Source: an uncultured Marinicella sp.
GTDB taxonomy: Bacteria > Pseudomonadota > Gammaproteobacteria > Xanthomonadales > Marinicellaceae
Assembly: GCA_947502925.1 (NCBI GenBank)
Contig: CANNBS010000004.1
Coordinates: 62,001-126,000 of the forward strand
Direction: 5' to 3'
Length of the DNA stretch: 64,000 bases
A program made the position numbers and the translations under genes. Below, in pieces: positions 1-9,116 of the stretch; the first letter of the stretch is position 1; every line of letters begins with the position of its first letter. Under the pieces are notes generated by a model, which was given only the letters and a program-made list of their open reading frames with translations, did no database searches and was not told the DNA's origin.

Positions 1-651
1 GGCATTGCGTTGTTGGGCATGGCCATCTGGTTTATGAGCCGAATTTTACCGGAACCGGTGGTGCTGTTATTGTGGGGGCTGTTGTTGGTGGCCGGCGGCA
101 TCATGTGGCATAAAAATGCGCAGAACAACGGCTTAAGCGGCTGGATGATGAGTTTGTTTGATGCCTTAAAAGTGATTTTATTGGTGATTGGTGTGGCGCA
201 GATTATTGGCGCCATGGCTGGTCAGAAAGATCCTTTACAGCCGCTGGCCGGTATTTTTTCCGGTGGTGGAGATACGGTGGCCGCTCAGAGTCAACAGGTT
301 AAATTTGATACCATTAAATCCCTGGATGAATTACAGAATCGATTGGCCACGACCGATAAGCCGGTGTATTTTGATTTTTATGCGGACTGGTGTATCGAAT
401 GTAAACGCATGGAACGCACCACTTTTCAGGACGCTGATATTGTTGAGCTATCGCAACAGTTCACCTTATTAAAAGCCGATGTCACGGCCAATGATGAAAC
501 TGATCAGGCCCTGATGAATCATTTTGGGGTATTTGGTCCGCCGGCCAGTTTGTTTTTTGATGCCGAAGGTCAGCCTTTGAGTCAATATAATTTCTTCGGT
601 TATAAAGATGCGGCGGCCTTAAAACAAACGTTTGAAAAAATACTGATGTAG
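1..651 (+). CDS. dsbD: Thiol:disulfide interchange protein DsbD, C-terminal part
   Basis: The window opens inside this gene, so only about 216 C-terminal residues are visible. The first part has hydrophobic helices of the membrane electron-transfer domain. After a linker comes a periplasmic thioredoxin-like domain with the motif DFYADWCIECKRME, whose CIEC pair matches the DsbD-gamma active site (usually CVAC or similar). DsbD carries electrons from cytoplasmic thioredoxin across the inner membrane to periplasmic disulfide isomerases and cytochrome c maturation factors. The last codons, ATG TAG, lie inside the left arm of an inverted-repeat element at 646-914, so the present C-terminus may have been set by that insertion. 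The identification is secure; the 5' end is outside the window. Confidence 0.93.
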   Translation, partial: GIALLGMAIWFMSRILPEPVVLLLWGLLLVAGGIMWHKNAQNNGLSGWMMSLFDALKVILLVIGVAQIIGAMAGQKDPLQPLAGIFSGGGDTVAAQSQQVKFDTIKSLDELQNRLATTDKPVYFDFYADWCIECKRMERTTFQDADIVELSQQFTLLKADVTANDETDQALMNHFGVFGPPASLFFDAEGQPLSQYNFFGYKDAAALKQTFEKILM

Positions 652-914
652 TGTATTGCACCTATTTGCGCTATGAGTGAATCATAAAATAGTCAGCTAC
701 AAGGCTTTTTTTCTTCGCAATAGTTATTCATATTGCAAGGAAATATAACGCCGTAGATGGCTATTTTATGGTTCACCCTTCGCCGAATCAGCCATAAGCC
801 TCATCACGGCGTTATCGTTCTTATTAAGGACTTATGGCCATTAACTGCAAACGATGCCTTGTTATGAGACTTATGGCTGGTTCTCAAAGTGCAAATAGGT
901 GCAATACACTACAT
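646..914. mobile_element. MITE-like element with 24-bp perfect inverted repeats
   Basis: Positions 646-669 and 891-914 are perfect reverse complements over 24 bases (core GTGTATTGCACC), bounded by TA dinucleotides as in IS630/Tc1-mariner-type ends. The interior is built from further nested inverted repeats: 679-694 with 759-774 (14 of 16), 746-754 with 805-813 (9 of 9) and 785-804 with 864-883 (18 of 20). It encodes no protein of its own. The left end supplies the stop codon of dsbD, and the right end lies about 80 bases before aroQ. A short fused fragment of the same sequence seems to sit in the broken toxin gene near 59279-59297. The transposon family is inferred; the structure is seen directly. 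Confidence 0.75.
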
Positions 915-995
915 AAAATTAACCTACTTTCTGGACATTCGCAACCGATTGATGCAAAATCGCAGAACTTAGTCGCTAATTCAACTAAAAAACCT

Positions 996-1439
996 ATGCT
1001 TGAAATTGCTGTCATTCACGGGCCCAATTTAAACCTCTTAGGTCGCCGAGAACCTTCGGTTTATGGCCATCAGAGTCTGCAAGACATCAATGCGTCGATT
1101 CAGAAACTGGCCGATTCATTATCATTAAGCGTGCGTTTTTTTCAGTCCAATGCTGAACATGAATTAGTTGAATTCATTCACAGTTGTATTGATGCTGTGG
1201 ATGGAGTCATCATTAATCCGGCTGCATTTACCCACACCAGTGTCGCCCTGCGGGATGCTTTATTGGCCATTGATAAGCCATTTATTGAAGTGCATTTATC
1301 GAATGTGGCTGCCCGGGAGCCTTTTCGAACGCATTCCTATCTAGCTGACAAAGCCGTGGCCACCATCTCAGGATTGGGTATCGAAGGTTATTTAGCGGCT
1401 GTGCGTTTTTGGCCTACTTACAAACTACAGGAGTCGTAA
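996..1439 (+). CDS. aroQ: Type II 3-dehydroquinate dehydratase
   Basis: This 147-residue protein has the usual size of type II dehydroquinases, which convert 3-dehydroquinate to 3-dehydroshikimate in the shikimate pathway. The N-terminal [17 protein letters not shown] motif holds the catalytic Arg/Tyr loop. [16 protein letters not shown] and [14 protein letters not shown] are the other conserved active-site segments. I chose the ATG at 996 because the longer reading from 834 runs back into the inverted-repeat element and adds residues unlike the family. No strong Shine-Dalgarno site is visible. The stop overlaps the accB start by one base (TAATG), the classic aroQ-accB-accC arrangement of gammaproteobacteria. 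Confidence 0.95.
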   Translation: MLEIAVIHGPNLNLLGRREPSVYGHQSLQDINASIQKLADSLSLSVRFFQSNAEHELVEFIHSCIDAVDGVIINPAAFTHTSVALRDALLAIDKPFIEVHLSNVAAREPFRTHSYLADKAVATISGLGIEGYLAAVRFWPTYKLQES

Positions 1440-1909
1440 TGGATATCAGAAAAATAAAAAAATTGATCGAATTATTAGAAGAATCCTCCCTTACAGAAAT
1501 AGAAATCACTGAGAATGACGATCAGATCAGGTTATCCAGGCAGTCACAACAGGCACCTGCACCGCAATCCTATGTGATGCCACAGCCGCAACAGGCCCCG
1601 GCCCAACCACAACAACCGGCGGCCCAACCGGCGTCAGCCAGCCAGGAACCACAACAGGATAGCGAAGAGCCCAGCGGCCAAATTGTGCGCAGTCCGATGG
1701 TGGGCACTTTTTATGCCAGTCCGTCGCCGGATGCCGAGCCCTTTGTTAAAGTGGGACAGTCAGTGGATGTGGGTGATACCTTATGTATGGTTGAAGCGAT
1801 GAAAATGTTTAACCAGATTGAATCTGAGTTCAAAGGTAAAATTAAACGTATCCTGGTGGAAAATGCCCAGCCGGTTGAATTTGATGAACCTTTGTTTGAA
1901 ATTGAATAA
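1439..1909 (+). CDS. accB: Biotin carboxyl carrier protein of acetyl-CoA carboxylase
   Basis: This 156-residue carrier holds the biotin that shuttles CO2 between biotin carboxylase and the carboxyltransferase, the first step of fatty acid synthesis. It has an N-terminal helical segment ([18 protein letters not shown]), a Pro/Ala/Gln-rich linker at about residues 40-80, and a C-terminal biotinyl domain. The biotinylation motif EAMKM places the target lysine at residue 122, 35 residues from the C-terminus as expected. The start at 1439 overlaps the aroQ stop and has an AGGAG-type ribosome site. accC follows after 17 bases, so the two are almost certainly co-transcribed. Confidence 0.97.
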   Translation: MDIRKIKKLIELLEESSLTEIEITENDDQIRLSRQSQQAPAPQSYVMPQPQQAPAQPQQPAAQPASASQEPQQDSEEPSGQIVRSPMVGTFYASPSPDAEPFVKVGQSVDVGDTLCMVEAMKMFNQIESEFKGKIKRILVENAQPVEFDEPLFEIE

Positions 1910-1926
1910 GGCTTAAGGGAGCGACC

Positions 1927-3273
1927 ATGTTCAGTAAAATAGTGATTGCAAATCGTGGTGAAATTGCCCTGCGCATCCTGCGTGCCTGCCAAACCATGGG
2001 CATTAAAACGGTGGCAGTACATTCCACCGCCGATAGAAACCAAAAACATGTGGGTATGGCCGATGAATCAGTGTGTATCGGGCCACCACCTGCGGTTGAG
2101 TCTTATTTGGATATCCCCAAAATTATTGCCGCTGCCGAAGTCACGGATGCTGAGGCGATTCATCCGGGTTACGGCTTTTTAGCGGAAAATGCCGAATTTG
2201 CCGAATGTATTGCCGAATCGGGTTTTAAATTTATTGGTCCGCGGGCAGAAACCATTCGTCTGATGGGTGATAAGGTGGCGGCCATCGAAGCCATGAAAAA
2301 AGCCGGTGTCCCCTGTGTGCCCGGTTCTGACGGTCCCTTGGGTGAAGATGTTGATCATAATTTAAAAATGGCCAAAAAAATCGGCTATCCGGTGATTATC
2401 AAAGCCGCTGCCGGCGGTGGTGGTCGCGGTATGCGCGTGGTGTACACCGAAGCAGCTTTAAACAACGCCATTTTAACCACCAAAACCGAAGCTAAAGCGG
2501 CCTTTGGTGATGACACGGTGTACATGGAAAAATTCCTGGAAAATCCCCGCCATGTGGAAATTCAGGTGTTGTCCGATACCCACGGTAACGCCATTCATTT
2601 GGGTGAGCGTGATTGTTCGATGCAACGCCGCCATCAAAAAGTGGTGGAAGAGGCGCCGGCACCCGGCATTACCGAAGAACAGCGGGCCGAAATCGGTGCG
2701 GTGTGTGTGGCAGCCTGTCAGCGAATTAAATATGAAGGTGCCGGCACATTCGAGTTTTTATACGATGACGGTGAATTTTACTTTATCGAAATGAACACCC
2801 GTATTCAGGTGGAACATCCGGTAACAGAACTGATTACCGGTGTGGATCTCATTAAGCAGCAAATACTGATTGCCGCCGGAGAGCCATTGGCGGTTAAGCA
2901 GGAAGACATCGAGATTAAAGGCCATGCCATTGAATGTCGCATTAATGCCGAAGACCCGAAAACCTTTATGCCTTCACCCGGTACCATTGATATTTTTCAT
3001 GCCCCCGGCGGGCCCGGTGTGCGCGTTGATTCCCATATGTATGACGGGTATAAGGTGCCGCCCAATTATGATTCCATGATTGGTAAAATTATGTCTTATG
3101 GTGAAGACCGTATCACAGCCATTAAACGCATGCGACTGGCGCTGGCTGAAACTGTGGTCTCAGGTATTAACACCAACATTCCCTTACAGCAACGCATCAT
3201 GCAGGATCAGGGCTTTGTCGAAGGCGGACAGAATATCCATTATTTAGAAAAAAAGCTGAATAAAGATCAGTAG
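1927..3273 (+). CDS. accC: Biotin carboxylase subunit of acetyl-CoA carboxylase
   Basis: At 448 residues this matches the family length (E. coli 449). It carboxylates biotin on AccB using ATP and bicarbonate. The N-terminal domain begins [20 protein letters not shown]. The ATP-grasp domain carries the glycine-rich [14 protein letters not shown] loop, and the catalytic segment is [14 protein letters not shown]. The C-terminal domain includes ECRINAEDP. An AAGGGAG ribosome site precedes the ATG. It sits between accB and prmA with short gaps, consistent with one transcript. No unusual features were noticed. Confidence 0.97.
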   Translation: MFSKIVIANRGEIALRILRACQTMGIKTVAVHSTADRNQKHVGMADESVCIGPPPAVESYLDIPKIIAAAEVTDAEAIHPGYGFLAENAEFAECIAESGFKFIGPRAETIRLMGDKVAAIEAMKKAGVPCVPGSDGPLGEDVDHNLKMAKKIGYPVIIKAAAGGGGRGMRVVYTEAALNNAILTTKTEAKAAFGDDTVYMEKFLENPRHVEIQVLSDTHGNAIHLGERDCSMQRRHQKVVEEAPAPGITEEQRAEIGAVCVAACQRIKYEGAGTFEFLYDDGEFYFIEMNTRIQVEHPVTELITGVDLIKQQILIAAGEPLAVKQEDIEIKGHAIECRINAEDPKTFMPSPGTIDIFHAPGGPGVRVDSHMYDGYKVPPNYDSMIGKIMSYGEDRITAIKRMRLALAETVVSGINTNIPLQQRIMQDQGFVEGGQNIHYLEKKLNKDQ

Positions 3274-3281
3274 TCTGACCG

Positions 3282-4157
3282 ATGCCTTTTTATGAACTGA
3301 CCTTGCCCGTGACTTCGTCGCAGGCGAAACCACTTGAGGCCATCATATCGGATTTGGGTGCGGTGGCCATCACCTTTCAGGATGACAGCCGTACCCCGAT
3401 TTATGAGCCGTTGCCCGGTGAGACACCGCTATGGGATTTCTTGAAATTAACCGCTTTATTTGAGAATCAAGAAACCCTCAATCGCACAAAAAAATTTCTT
3501 ACAAATCATTTGCCCAAGGTGGAAATCATTGCCACCAAGCTCCGGGATGAGATTTGGGAGCGGGTGTGGATGGATCATTTTAAACCGATGCGGTTTGGTC
3601 AAAACAGTTGGGTTATTCCCGATGGTTTTGAGCCGGTTGATTATGATGCAGTGAATTTAAGGTTGGATCCGGGTCTGGCTTTTGGCACCGGCACCCATGC
3701 CACCACCGCCCTGTGTTTAGAGTGGCTGGACCGACACGATTTCAGCGGTCAGCATTGGGTTGATTTTGGTTGCGGTTCGGGAATTCTGGCGGTGATGGCG
3801 CTGTTACAGGGTGCGAAAAAAGTGATTTGTGTCGATATCGATGATCAGGCTATAGAAGCGACCTGGCAAAATGCCGAAAAAAATAATGTCAGTTCAGGCA
3901 TCGAGATTGTGTCCCCGGATGCCATAGATACCATCGGGCAACAAGACGGTATTTTGGCCAATATTCTGGCTGCGCCCTTAAGGCAATTACGGTCAGAATT
4001 CGTCACCATGCTTAAACCCGGTGGGCGGATTGTGCTCAGTGGTATCCTCGCTGAGCAACAAAAAGCGCTGTGCGATGAATATGCGCAAAGTTTTATTGAC
4101 ATTGAATGTCAAAACTTGGATGATTGGGTGCGGGTTAGTGCTCGATTGCCTTCGTAA
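3282..4157 (+). CDS. prmA: Ribosomal protein L11 methyltransferase
   Basis: This 291-residue SAM-dependent enzyme trimethylates ribosomal protein L11. An N-terminal L11-recognition domain (about residues 1-60) is joined to a Rossmann methyltransferase domain. Diagnostic segments are LDPGLAFGTGTHATT, the SAM-binding VDFGCGSGILAV and the motif ANILAAPL. Placement directly after accC, with an 8-base gap, is the common gammaproteobacterial order accB-accC-prmA. The length matches the family (about 290). Confidence 0.95.
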   Translation: MPFYELTLPVTSSQAKPLEAIISDLGAVAITFQDDSRTPIYEPLPGETPLWDFLKLTALFENQETLNRTKKFLTNHLPKVEIIATKLRDEIWERVWMDHFKPMRFGQNSWVIPDGFEPVDYDAVNLRLDPGLAFGTGTHATTALCLEWLDRHDFSGQHWVDFGCGSGILAVMALLQGAKKVICVDIDDQAIEATWQNAEKNNVSSGIEIVSPDAIDTIGQQDGILANILAAPLRQLRSEFVTMLKPGGRIVLSGILAEQQKALCDEYAQSFIDIECQNLDDWVRVSARLPS

Positions 4158-4228
4158 ATAAGGTTCTGAGCGATTTTTAAAAATTCAGAGGCATCTACAA
4201 CGCCTCGTCATTAATTCAGGTAAATTTA

Positions 4229-5146
4229 ATGCTTTTTACACAATGTCGTGGATGTGGCGAAGTATTTATTATTGACGCAGAACACCTCACCTTAGCCCGT
4301 GGCCAGGTGCGCTGTCATGTCTGTGGAACTGTCTTTGATGCCCTACAAACCCTGACTTCTGAACAACCCATCGATGGCGAAGATTTATTACTGCATGACG
4401 ATGGTCATGCACCGCCATTATTAACCCGTAGTTTTCAAGTCGACCTTGATGAACCGGTTTCACAAGACGCCGGTGCTGAAGAATCAAAAGGATCGAGGAC
4501 AAACGATTATGATGCGAATCGTGATGATGAGATTGTTTTCAGTGCACAATCGTATCAGTTTGATGATGAAGCGATGGCCGATGAAACAGATGAAGAGACG
4601 CCTGATTTTTTAGATTCACAAGAACAAACAAAAAAAGCTGACTTGCCCTATGAGGACTCAGATACCAGCCATCAATCGGGCCGAAAATGGTGGGCTTTGA
4701 TGAGTGTGGTGATGGTGGCTGCGCTTATTTGGCAGGCACAACAGGCATTGGCCGATGGCCGATTACGCTTACCTGAGCGGGCATGGGCGGATAAAATTTG
4801 CGATACCCTGACATGTGCTGAACAAAACCGACCCTTGGATTTAACCAATGTCTCACTGGTATCCCGCAATATCCGCAGTCACCCAGGTCGTGATAATGCC
4901 TTAATTATTTCGGCCAGTATGATTAAAACCCATTCTGAGGATAAACGATTTCCGGATTTATCCATTCGCTTATCTGATTTGGATGGTCAGGTCATTGCCA
5001 TGCGTCGCTTTCAGGCCGAAGAATACCTGGCAGCAGATATCTTAAAAGCGGGTTTTATCAATAACACCCTGGTGCCAATTACCCTGGAAATTCAAAATCC
5101 GGGCGAACATGCCGTGGCTTTTGAAATTGGGTTTAGTCAGCCATGA
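4229..5146 (+). CDS. Zinc-ribbon and DUF3426 membrane protein
   Basis: This 305-residue protein starts with an MJ0042-type zinc ribbon: CRGCGEVF at residues 6-13 and CHVCGTVF about 20 residues later. A long acidic, low-complexity region follows, then one transmembrane helix (about residues 152-172, KWWALMSVVMVAALIW), then a C-terminal DUF3426 domain. This architecture commonly sits between prmA and fis in gammaproteobacteria, as it does here. The biochemical function is unknown; the zinc ribbon should face the cytoplasm and the DUF3426 domain the periplasm. Its stop overlaps the fis start by four bases (ATGA). Confidence 0.85.
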   Translation: MLFTQCRGCGEVFIIDAEHLTLARGQVRCHVCGTVFDALQTLTSEQPIDGEDLLLHDDGHAPPLLTRSFQVDLDEPVSQDAGAEESKGSRTNDYDANRDDEIVFSAQSYQFDDEAMADETDEETPDFLDSQEQTKKADLPYEDSDTSHQSGRKWWALMSVVMVAALIWQAQQALADGRLRLPERAWADKICDTLTCAEQNRPLDLTNVSLVSRNIRSHPGRDNALIISASMIKTHSEDKRFPDLSIRLSDLDGQVIAMRRFQAEEYLAADILKAGFINNTLVPITLEIQNPGEHAVAFEIGFSQP

Positions 5147-5379
5147 ACGATCATCACAGCCAGAAACATTGTACCTATATGGCGGTGTGTGATTACCTGG
5201 ATTCGTTAAGTGGGCATGACACCGATGGCTTGTATGATTTGGTGTTGGCAGAAACCGAGCGTGGCATGATAAAAGCCGTGCTTGAATGGCACAAAGGTAA
5301 CCGCTCTAAAACAGCGGCCACTTTAGGCATTACCCGCACCACACTGCGTACTAAAATGCGAAATTTGAAAATCAAGTGA
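5143..5379 (+). CDS. fis: Fis-family DNA-binding regulator
   Basis: This 78-residue protein is shorter at the N-terminus than E. coli Fis (98) but keeps the dimerisation helices and the C-terminal helix-turn-helix, GNRSKTAATLGITRTTLRTKMRNLKI, which closely resembles Fis and NtrC C-termini. Fis is a nucleoid protein and growth-phase regulator that bends DNA at rRNA promoters and recombination sites. Many gammaproteobacteria carry a short Fis directly upstream of purH, as here. The start overlaps the preceding DUF3426 gene, suggesting translational coupling. Confidence 0.92.
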   Translation: MNDHHSQKHCTYMAVCDYLDSLSGHDTDGLYDLVLAETERGMIKAVLEWHKGNRSKTAATLGITRTTLRTKMRNLKIK

Positions 5380-5439
5380 TCCCCGTTCAATTGCCATAAA
5401 ATTTAGCAAACAACGGGCGACGGGTATATACAAAAGCGT

Positions 5440-5445
5440 TATAAT
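5440..5445 (+). promoter_or_regulatory. Candidate -10 box of purH promoter
   Basis: A perfect TATAAT lies 31 bases before the purH ATG in the short fis-purH gap. No good -35 match is present at 16-18 bases upstream, so this may be an activator-dependent or weak promoter. This is inference from sequence only. Confidence 0.4.
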
Positions 5446-5475
5446 ACCGCTCCATTGAATTCTGCGCAGTTAATC

Positions 5476-7068
5476 ATGAATCAGGACAACCGACGTATCC
5501 CCATCAGGCGGGCATTACTTTCTGTTACAGACAAAACCCAAATTGAATACCTGGCCAAAGGCCTGGTGCGTGCCGGGGTGGAAATTTTATCCACCGGCGG
5601 AACCGCCAGCGTGCTGAAAGAGGCCGGTATTGCAGTCACTGATATCAGTGACTACACTGGTTTTCCGGAAATGATGGACGGTCGAATTAAAACCCTGCAC
5701 CCACTTGTTCATGGTGGTCTGCTTGGGCGCCTCAGTGAAGACGACGATGACAGCGATGTGATGCATGAACACGGTATTAAAGCCATCGATTTATTGGTGG
5801 TTAATTTATACCCCTTCGAGGCCACCACCCAAAAAGCCGATGTGACGCTGGATGAGGTTATCGAAAACATCGATATCGGTGGTCCTGCGATGATTCGTGC
5901 CGGCGCTAAAAACAGCCAGCGAGTCACTGTGGTGGTTAATCCTAAAGATTACGAAATGGTGCTCGAAGAAAATAAAACCTATAAAGGTATATCTGACACC
6001 ACCCGTTACACCATGGCCGGAAAAGCCTTCGCACACACCGCCCGGTATGATGGTTTGATTGCTAATTATTTAACCGCTAAAAGTGGTACACCGGAAGAAT
6101 TGGATTTTCCGGAATATTTATCACAACAATTTATCCATCGCAGTGAATTGCGTTATGGTGAAAACCCGCACCAAAAGGCGGCTTTTTACATTGAGAAAAA
6201 TCCGTCCAAAGGCACCATTGGTGCGGCCTGGCAAGTGCAGGGAATCGCCTTGTCTTATAACAACATCAATGACGCCGATGCGGCCTTATCCTGTCTAAAG
6301 GAAGTGGGGCCGGAGCCCGCCTGTGTCATTGTTAAACATGCCAACCCCTGTGGCGTCGCGGTGGAATCAAATCTTGAACTGGCCTATTTAAAAGCTTATG
6401 CCACCGATCCGACCTCCGCTTTTGGTGGTGTCCTGGCTTTTAATGGCACAGTCACTGAAAAAACCGCTGAACTGATTTTGAGTAAACAATTTGCTGAAGT
6501 GCTGATTGCGCCGGAAATAACAAAAGATGCGTTGGCGGTGTTTGCACAGAAAAAACGCATGCGAATTATATGCAGCGGAGAACTGCCCGATACCCAGAAG
6601 CCCTGGCAAAATTTTAAACGGGTCAGTGGCGGCTTGTTGGTACAGGATGCTGATATTGGTATGATTGATATCAACGAAGCCAAAGTGGTCACCAAGCGAC
6701 AACCCACAGACGATGAACTAAGAGATATGGCCTTTGCCTGGAAGGTGGCTAAATGGGTTAAATCTAACGCCATTGTTTATGCCAAAGACGGCCAGACCAT
6801 CGGTATCGGTGCCGGTCAAATGAGCCGGGTGGTGTCCGCTCGTATCGCCAATATGAAGGCCGAAGATGCGGATTTAAAAGTCACCGGTTCGGTGATGGCG
6901 TCCGATGCTTTTTTCCCGTTCCGGGACGGTATCGATGCCGCCGCACAAGCCGGTATCACTGCCATCATTCAACCCGGGGGTTCTAAGAAAGATCCTGAAA
7001 CCATCGCCGCGGCCAATGAGCATGACATGGCCATGGTGTTTACGGACATGCGACATTTCAACCATTGA
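5476..7068 (+). CDS. purH: Bifunctional AICAR formyltransferase / IMP cyclohydrolase
   Basis: This 530-residue enzyme (E. coli 529) performs the last two steps of de novo purine synthesis, formylating AICAR and closing the ring to IMP. The N-terminal IMP cyclohydrolase (MGS-like) domain shows [20 protein letters not shown] and [13 protein letters not shown]. The C-terminal formyltransferase domain contains [13 protein letters not shown], the catalytic [11 protein letters not shown] and [13 protein letters not shown] chose the ATG at 5476 rather than the in-frame TTG at 5455 because it matches the family N-terminus. purD follows after two bases. Confidence 0.97.
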   Translation: MNQDNRRIPIRRALLSVTDKTQIEYLAKGLVRAGVEILSTGGTASVLKEAGIAVTDISDYTGFPEMMDGRIKTLHPLVHGGLLGRLSEDDDDSDVMHEHGIKAIDLLVVNLYPFEATTQKADVTLDEVIENIDIGGPAMIRAGAKNSQRVTVVVNPKDYEMVLEENKTYKGISDTTRYTMAGKAFAHTARYDGLIANYLTAKSGTPEELDFPEYLSQQFIHRSELRYGENPHQKAAFYIEKNPSKGTIGAAWQVQGIALSYNNINDADAALSCLKEVGPEPACVIVKHANPCGVAVESNLELAYLKAYATDPTSAFGGVLAFNGTVTEKTAELILSKQFAEVLIAPEITKDALAVFAQKKRMRIICSGELPDTQKPWQNFKRVSGGLLVQDADIGMIDINEAKVVTKRQPTDDELRDMAFAWKVAKWVKSNAIVYAKDGQTIGIGAGQMSRVVSARIANMKAEDADLKVTGSVMASDAFFPFRDGIDAAAQAGITAIIQPGGSKKDPETIAAANEHDMAMVFTDMRHFNH

Positions 7069-7070
7069 TT

Positions 7071-8345
7071 ATGAAAAACAGAGTACTTGTTATCGGATCC
7101 GGTGGTCGTGAACATGCCATTGCCTGGCGCCTGGCACAATCGAGCACCGTTGAGACTGTTTTAGTGGCACCGGGTAATGCAGGAACAGCCAGGGAAGACA
7201 ACGTTCAAAACGTGGTCATTGATACGGCTGACTTTAAAGCGGTGATTGATTTTTGTCGGGTTCAATCCATTTCACTGGTTGTGGTGGGACCTGAACAACC
7301 CCTTGTGGATGGTCTGGTGGATGCCTTATCTGATGCCGGTATTGCCTGTTTCGGACCCAAAGCCGCAGCGGCGCAATTAGAAGGTTCTAAGGCGTTTACC
7401 AAGCGCTTTATGCAGCAACACAACATTCCCACTGCCGGCTATGCTGAATTTAATGATGTTAATAAAGCCATCGAATATCTACAAATATGCGACTACCCGC
7501 AAGTGATTAAAGCCGATGGTTTAGCCGCCGGTAAAGGTGTGGTCATTGCCTCAGACCGCCAACAGGCTGAAGCTGTGGCCACCGATATGCTCAGGGGAAA
7601 TAAATTCGGAGAGGCCGGTCATCGGATCATCATCGAAGAATTTTTACAGGGTGAAGAAGCGTCCTACATGGTTATCAGTGACGGCAAAACCTTTATTCCT
7701 TTGGTGACATCACAAGACCACAAAGCCCGTGATAACGGAGATCAGGGCCCGAACACCGGCGGCATGGGCGCCTATTCACCGGCACCGGTGGTGACAGCAG
7801 AAATTGAACAGAACATCATCGATCAGGTGATTAAACCCACCTTAAAAGGCATCGCAGAAACTGAAGAATTTGTTGGTTTTTTATATGCCGGTTTGATGAT
7901 TAAAGACGGTGACATTAAGGTGCTGGAATTTAATGTACGCCTCGGCGATCCCGAAACCCAGCCGATTATGATGCGCTTAAACAGTAATCTGGATAGCTTG
8001 TGTTTGGCGGCGGTTAATGGTGAATTATCGAAACAACAGATTCAATGGGATAAAAGACCGGCTTTGGGCGTGGTGATGGCTGCCGGTGGTTATCCCGAAA
8101 GCTATGATAAAGGCGCCGCGATTGAGGGATTACCTTTAGTTCACAGTAATGTTAAAGTATTTCATGCTGGTACAGCTATGGACAATGAGCAGGTGGTGAC
8201 CTCCGGTGGCCGGGTTTTGTGTGTTTGTGCTCTGGGCGAAGACCTGGCAGATGCTCGACAAAAAGCGTACGCGGGGGTTCAGGCGATTACCTGGCAAGAT
8301 GTGTACTATCGCACCGATATTGGATACCGCGCTTTAACAAAATAA
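7071..8345 (+). CDS. purD: Phosphoribosylamine-glycine ligase
   Basis: This 424-residue ATP-grasp enzyme (E. coli 429) joins phosphoribosylamine and glycine to make GAR in purine synthesis. It begins [23 protein letters not shown], the typical PurD N-domain. [16 protein letters not shown] is the ATP-binding loop, and [13 protein letters not shown] and [15 protein letters not shown] are active-site signatures. The ATG at 7071 is preferred over the TTG two codons upstream. It follows purH with a two-base gap, giving a purH-purD operon as in E. coli. Confidence 0.97.
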   Translation: MKNRVLVIGSGGREHAIAWRLAQSSTVETVLVAPGNAGTAREDNVQNVVIDTADFKAVIDFCRVQSISLVVVGPEQPLVDGLVDALSDAGIACFGPKAAAAQLEGSKAFTKRFMQQHNIPTAGYAEFNDVNKAIEYLQICDYPQVIKADGLAAGKGVVIASDRQQAEAVATDMLRGNKFGEAGHRIIIEEFLQGEEASYMVISDGKTFIPLVTSQDHKARDNGDQGPNTGGMGAYSPAPVVTAEIEQNIIDQVIKPTLKGIAETEEFVGFLYAGLMIKDGDIKVLEFNVRLGDPETQPIMMRLNSNLDSLCLAAVNGELSKQQIQWDKRPALGVVMAAGGYPESYDKGAAIEGLPLVHSNVKVFHAGTAMDNEQVVTSGGRVLCVCALGEDLADARQKAYAGVQAITWQDVYYRTDIGYRALTK

Positions 8346-8408
8346 ATTTTTTGTCATGACCCGGTCATGGCTTACAATTCTTGAAACTTAAACCCAAGAG
8401 TATTATTT

Positions 8409-9068
8409 ATGCCCCTAAATCCAGCTTCGAAAGACGTCAAGTTTTATCCCCGAGGTGAAGAGCTTCTGAATATCTTTAGCCATGCATTTGGCTTAGTGCT
8501 CAGTTGTGTGGGGCTGGTTTTACTGATTGTGCGCGCACTGACTGATGGCACAGCTGGGCATGTGGTTAGTTTTACTGTATTTGGTATCAGTCTCATTATG
8601 CTGTATGCCGCTTCAACCATATACCACACCACCCAAACACCAGAGCGACGCATCCGTTGGCGGGTGGTGGATCATGCGGCCATTTATATCCTGATTGCTG
8701 GTACCTATACACCGTTTATGCTAACCACCTTACGTGGTCAATTAGGCTGGACTTTGTTCGCGGTGACATGGGGTATTGCGGCGGTGGGTATTGTGCTTAA
8801 ATTATTCTTTACCGGGCGTTTTACCGTTCTTTCCACACTTATGTATGTGGCCATGGGCTGGTTAATTATCTTTGCCATTAAACCTTTAGCGGCGGCATTG
8901 TCCGATGCCGGACTCTACTGGCTGATTGGCGGTGGTATTTCCTATACCCTGGGTGCTATTTTGTATGCCATTAAAGCCATTCCTTATAACCATGCCATTT
9001 TTCATTTCTTTGTGTTATTCGGAAGCTTCAGTCACTTTATAGCGGTTTATGGTTATATAATTATCTGA
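8409..9068 (+). CDS. Hemolysin III / YqfA-type membrane protein (TrhA family)
   Basis: This 219-residue protein has seven predicted transmembrane segments and the family's conserved His/Asp/Ser residues: the N-terminal ELLNIFSHAFGL, YAASTIYHTTQTPERRIRWRVVDHAAIYILIAGTYTPF, and the C-terminal YNHAIFHFFVLFGSFSHFIAVY. These histidines form the putative metal site of the PAQR/hemolysin III superfamily. In bacteria TrhA proteins have been linked to membrane-fluidity or fatty-acid homeostasis. The name hemolysin does not mean toxin activity here. It stands alone and ends at a strong hairpin before the convergent TonB receptor gene. Confidence 0.88.
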   Translation: MPLNPASKDVKFYPRGEELLNIFSHAFGLVLSCVGLVLLIVRALTDGTAGHVVSFTVFGISLIMLYAASTIYHTTQTPERRIRWRVVDHAAIYILIAGTYTPFMLTTLRGQLGWTLFAVTWGIAAVGIVLKLFFTGRFTVLSTLMYVAMGWLIIFAIKPLAAALSDAGLYWLIGGGISYTLGAILYAIKAIPYNHAIFHFFVLFGSFSHFIAVYGYIII

Positions 9069-9079
9069 TAAACCAATCA

Positions 9080-9108
9080 GGGGTTGCCTGCTTTATTCAG
9101 GCAACCCC
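9080..9108. terminator. Strong GC-rich hairpin between convergent genes
   Basis: GGGGTTGCCTG at 9080-9090 pairs perfectly with CAGGCAACCCC at 9098-9108 around a 7-base loop. It sits between the convergent hemolysin III and TonB receptor genes and probably ends both transcripts. Neither side has a clear T-run, so it is not a textbook intrinsic terminator. Confidence 0.6.
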
Positions 9109-9116
9109 GCTATGGT

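Noticed and set aside
834..995. Longer AroQ start at 834
   Set aside because: The extension reads through the inverted-repeat element, adds about 54 residues unlike the family, and the ATG at 996 gives the normal enzyme length.
8409..9068. Hemolysin as virulence factor
   Set aside because: The hemolysin III family is a conserved membrane protein family; nothing here supports toxin activity.
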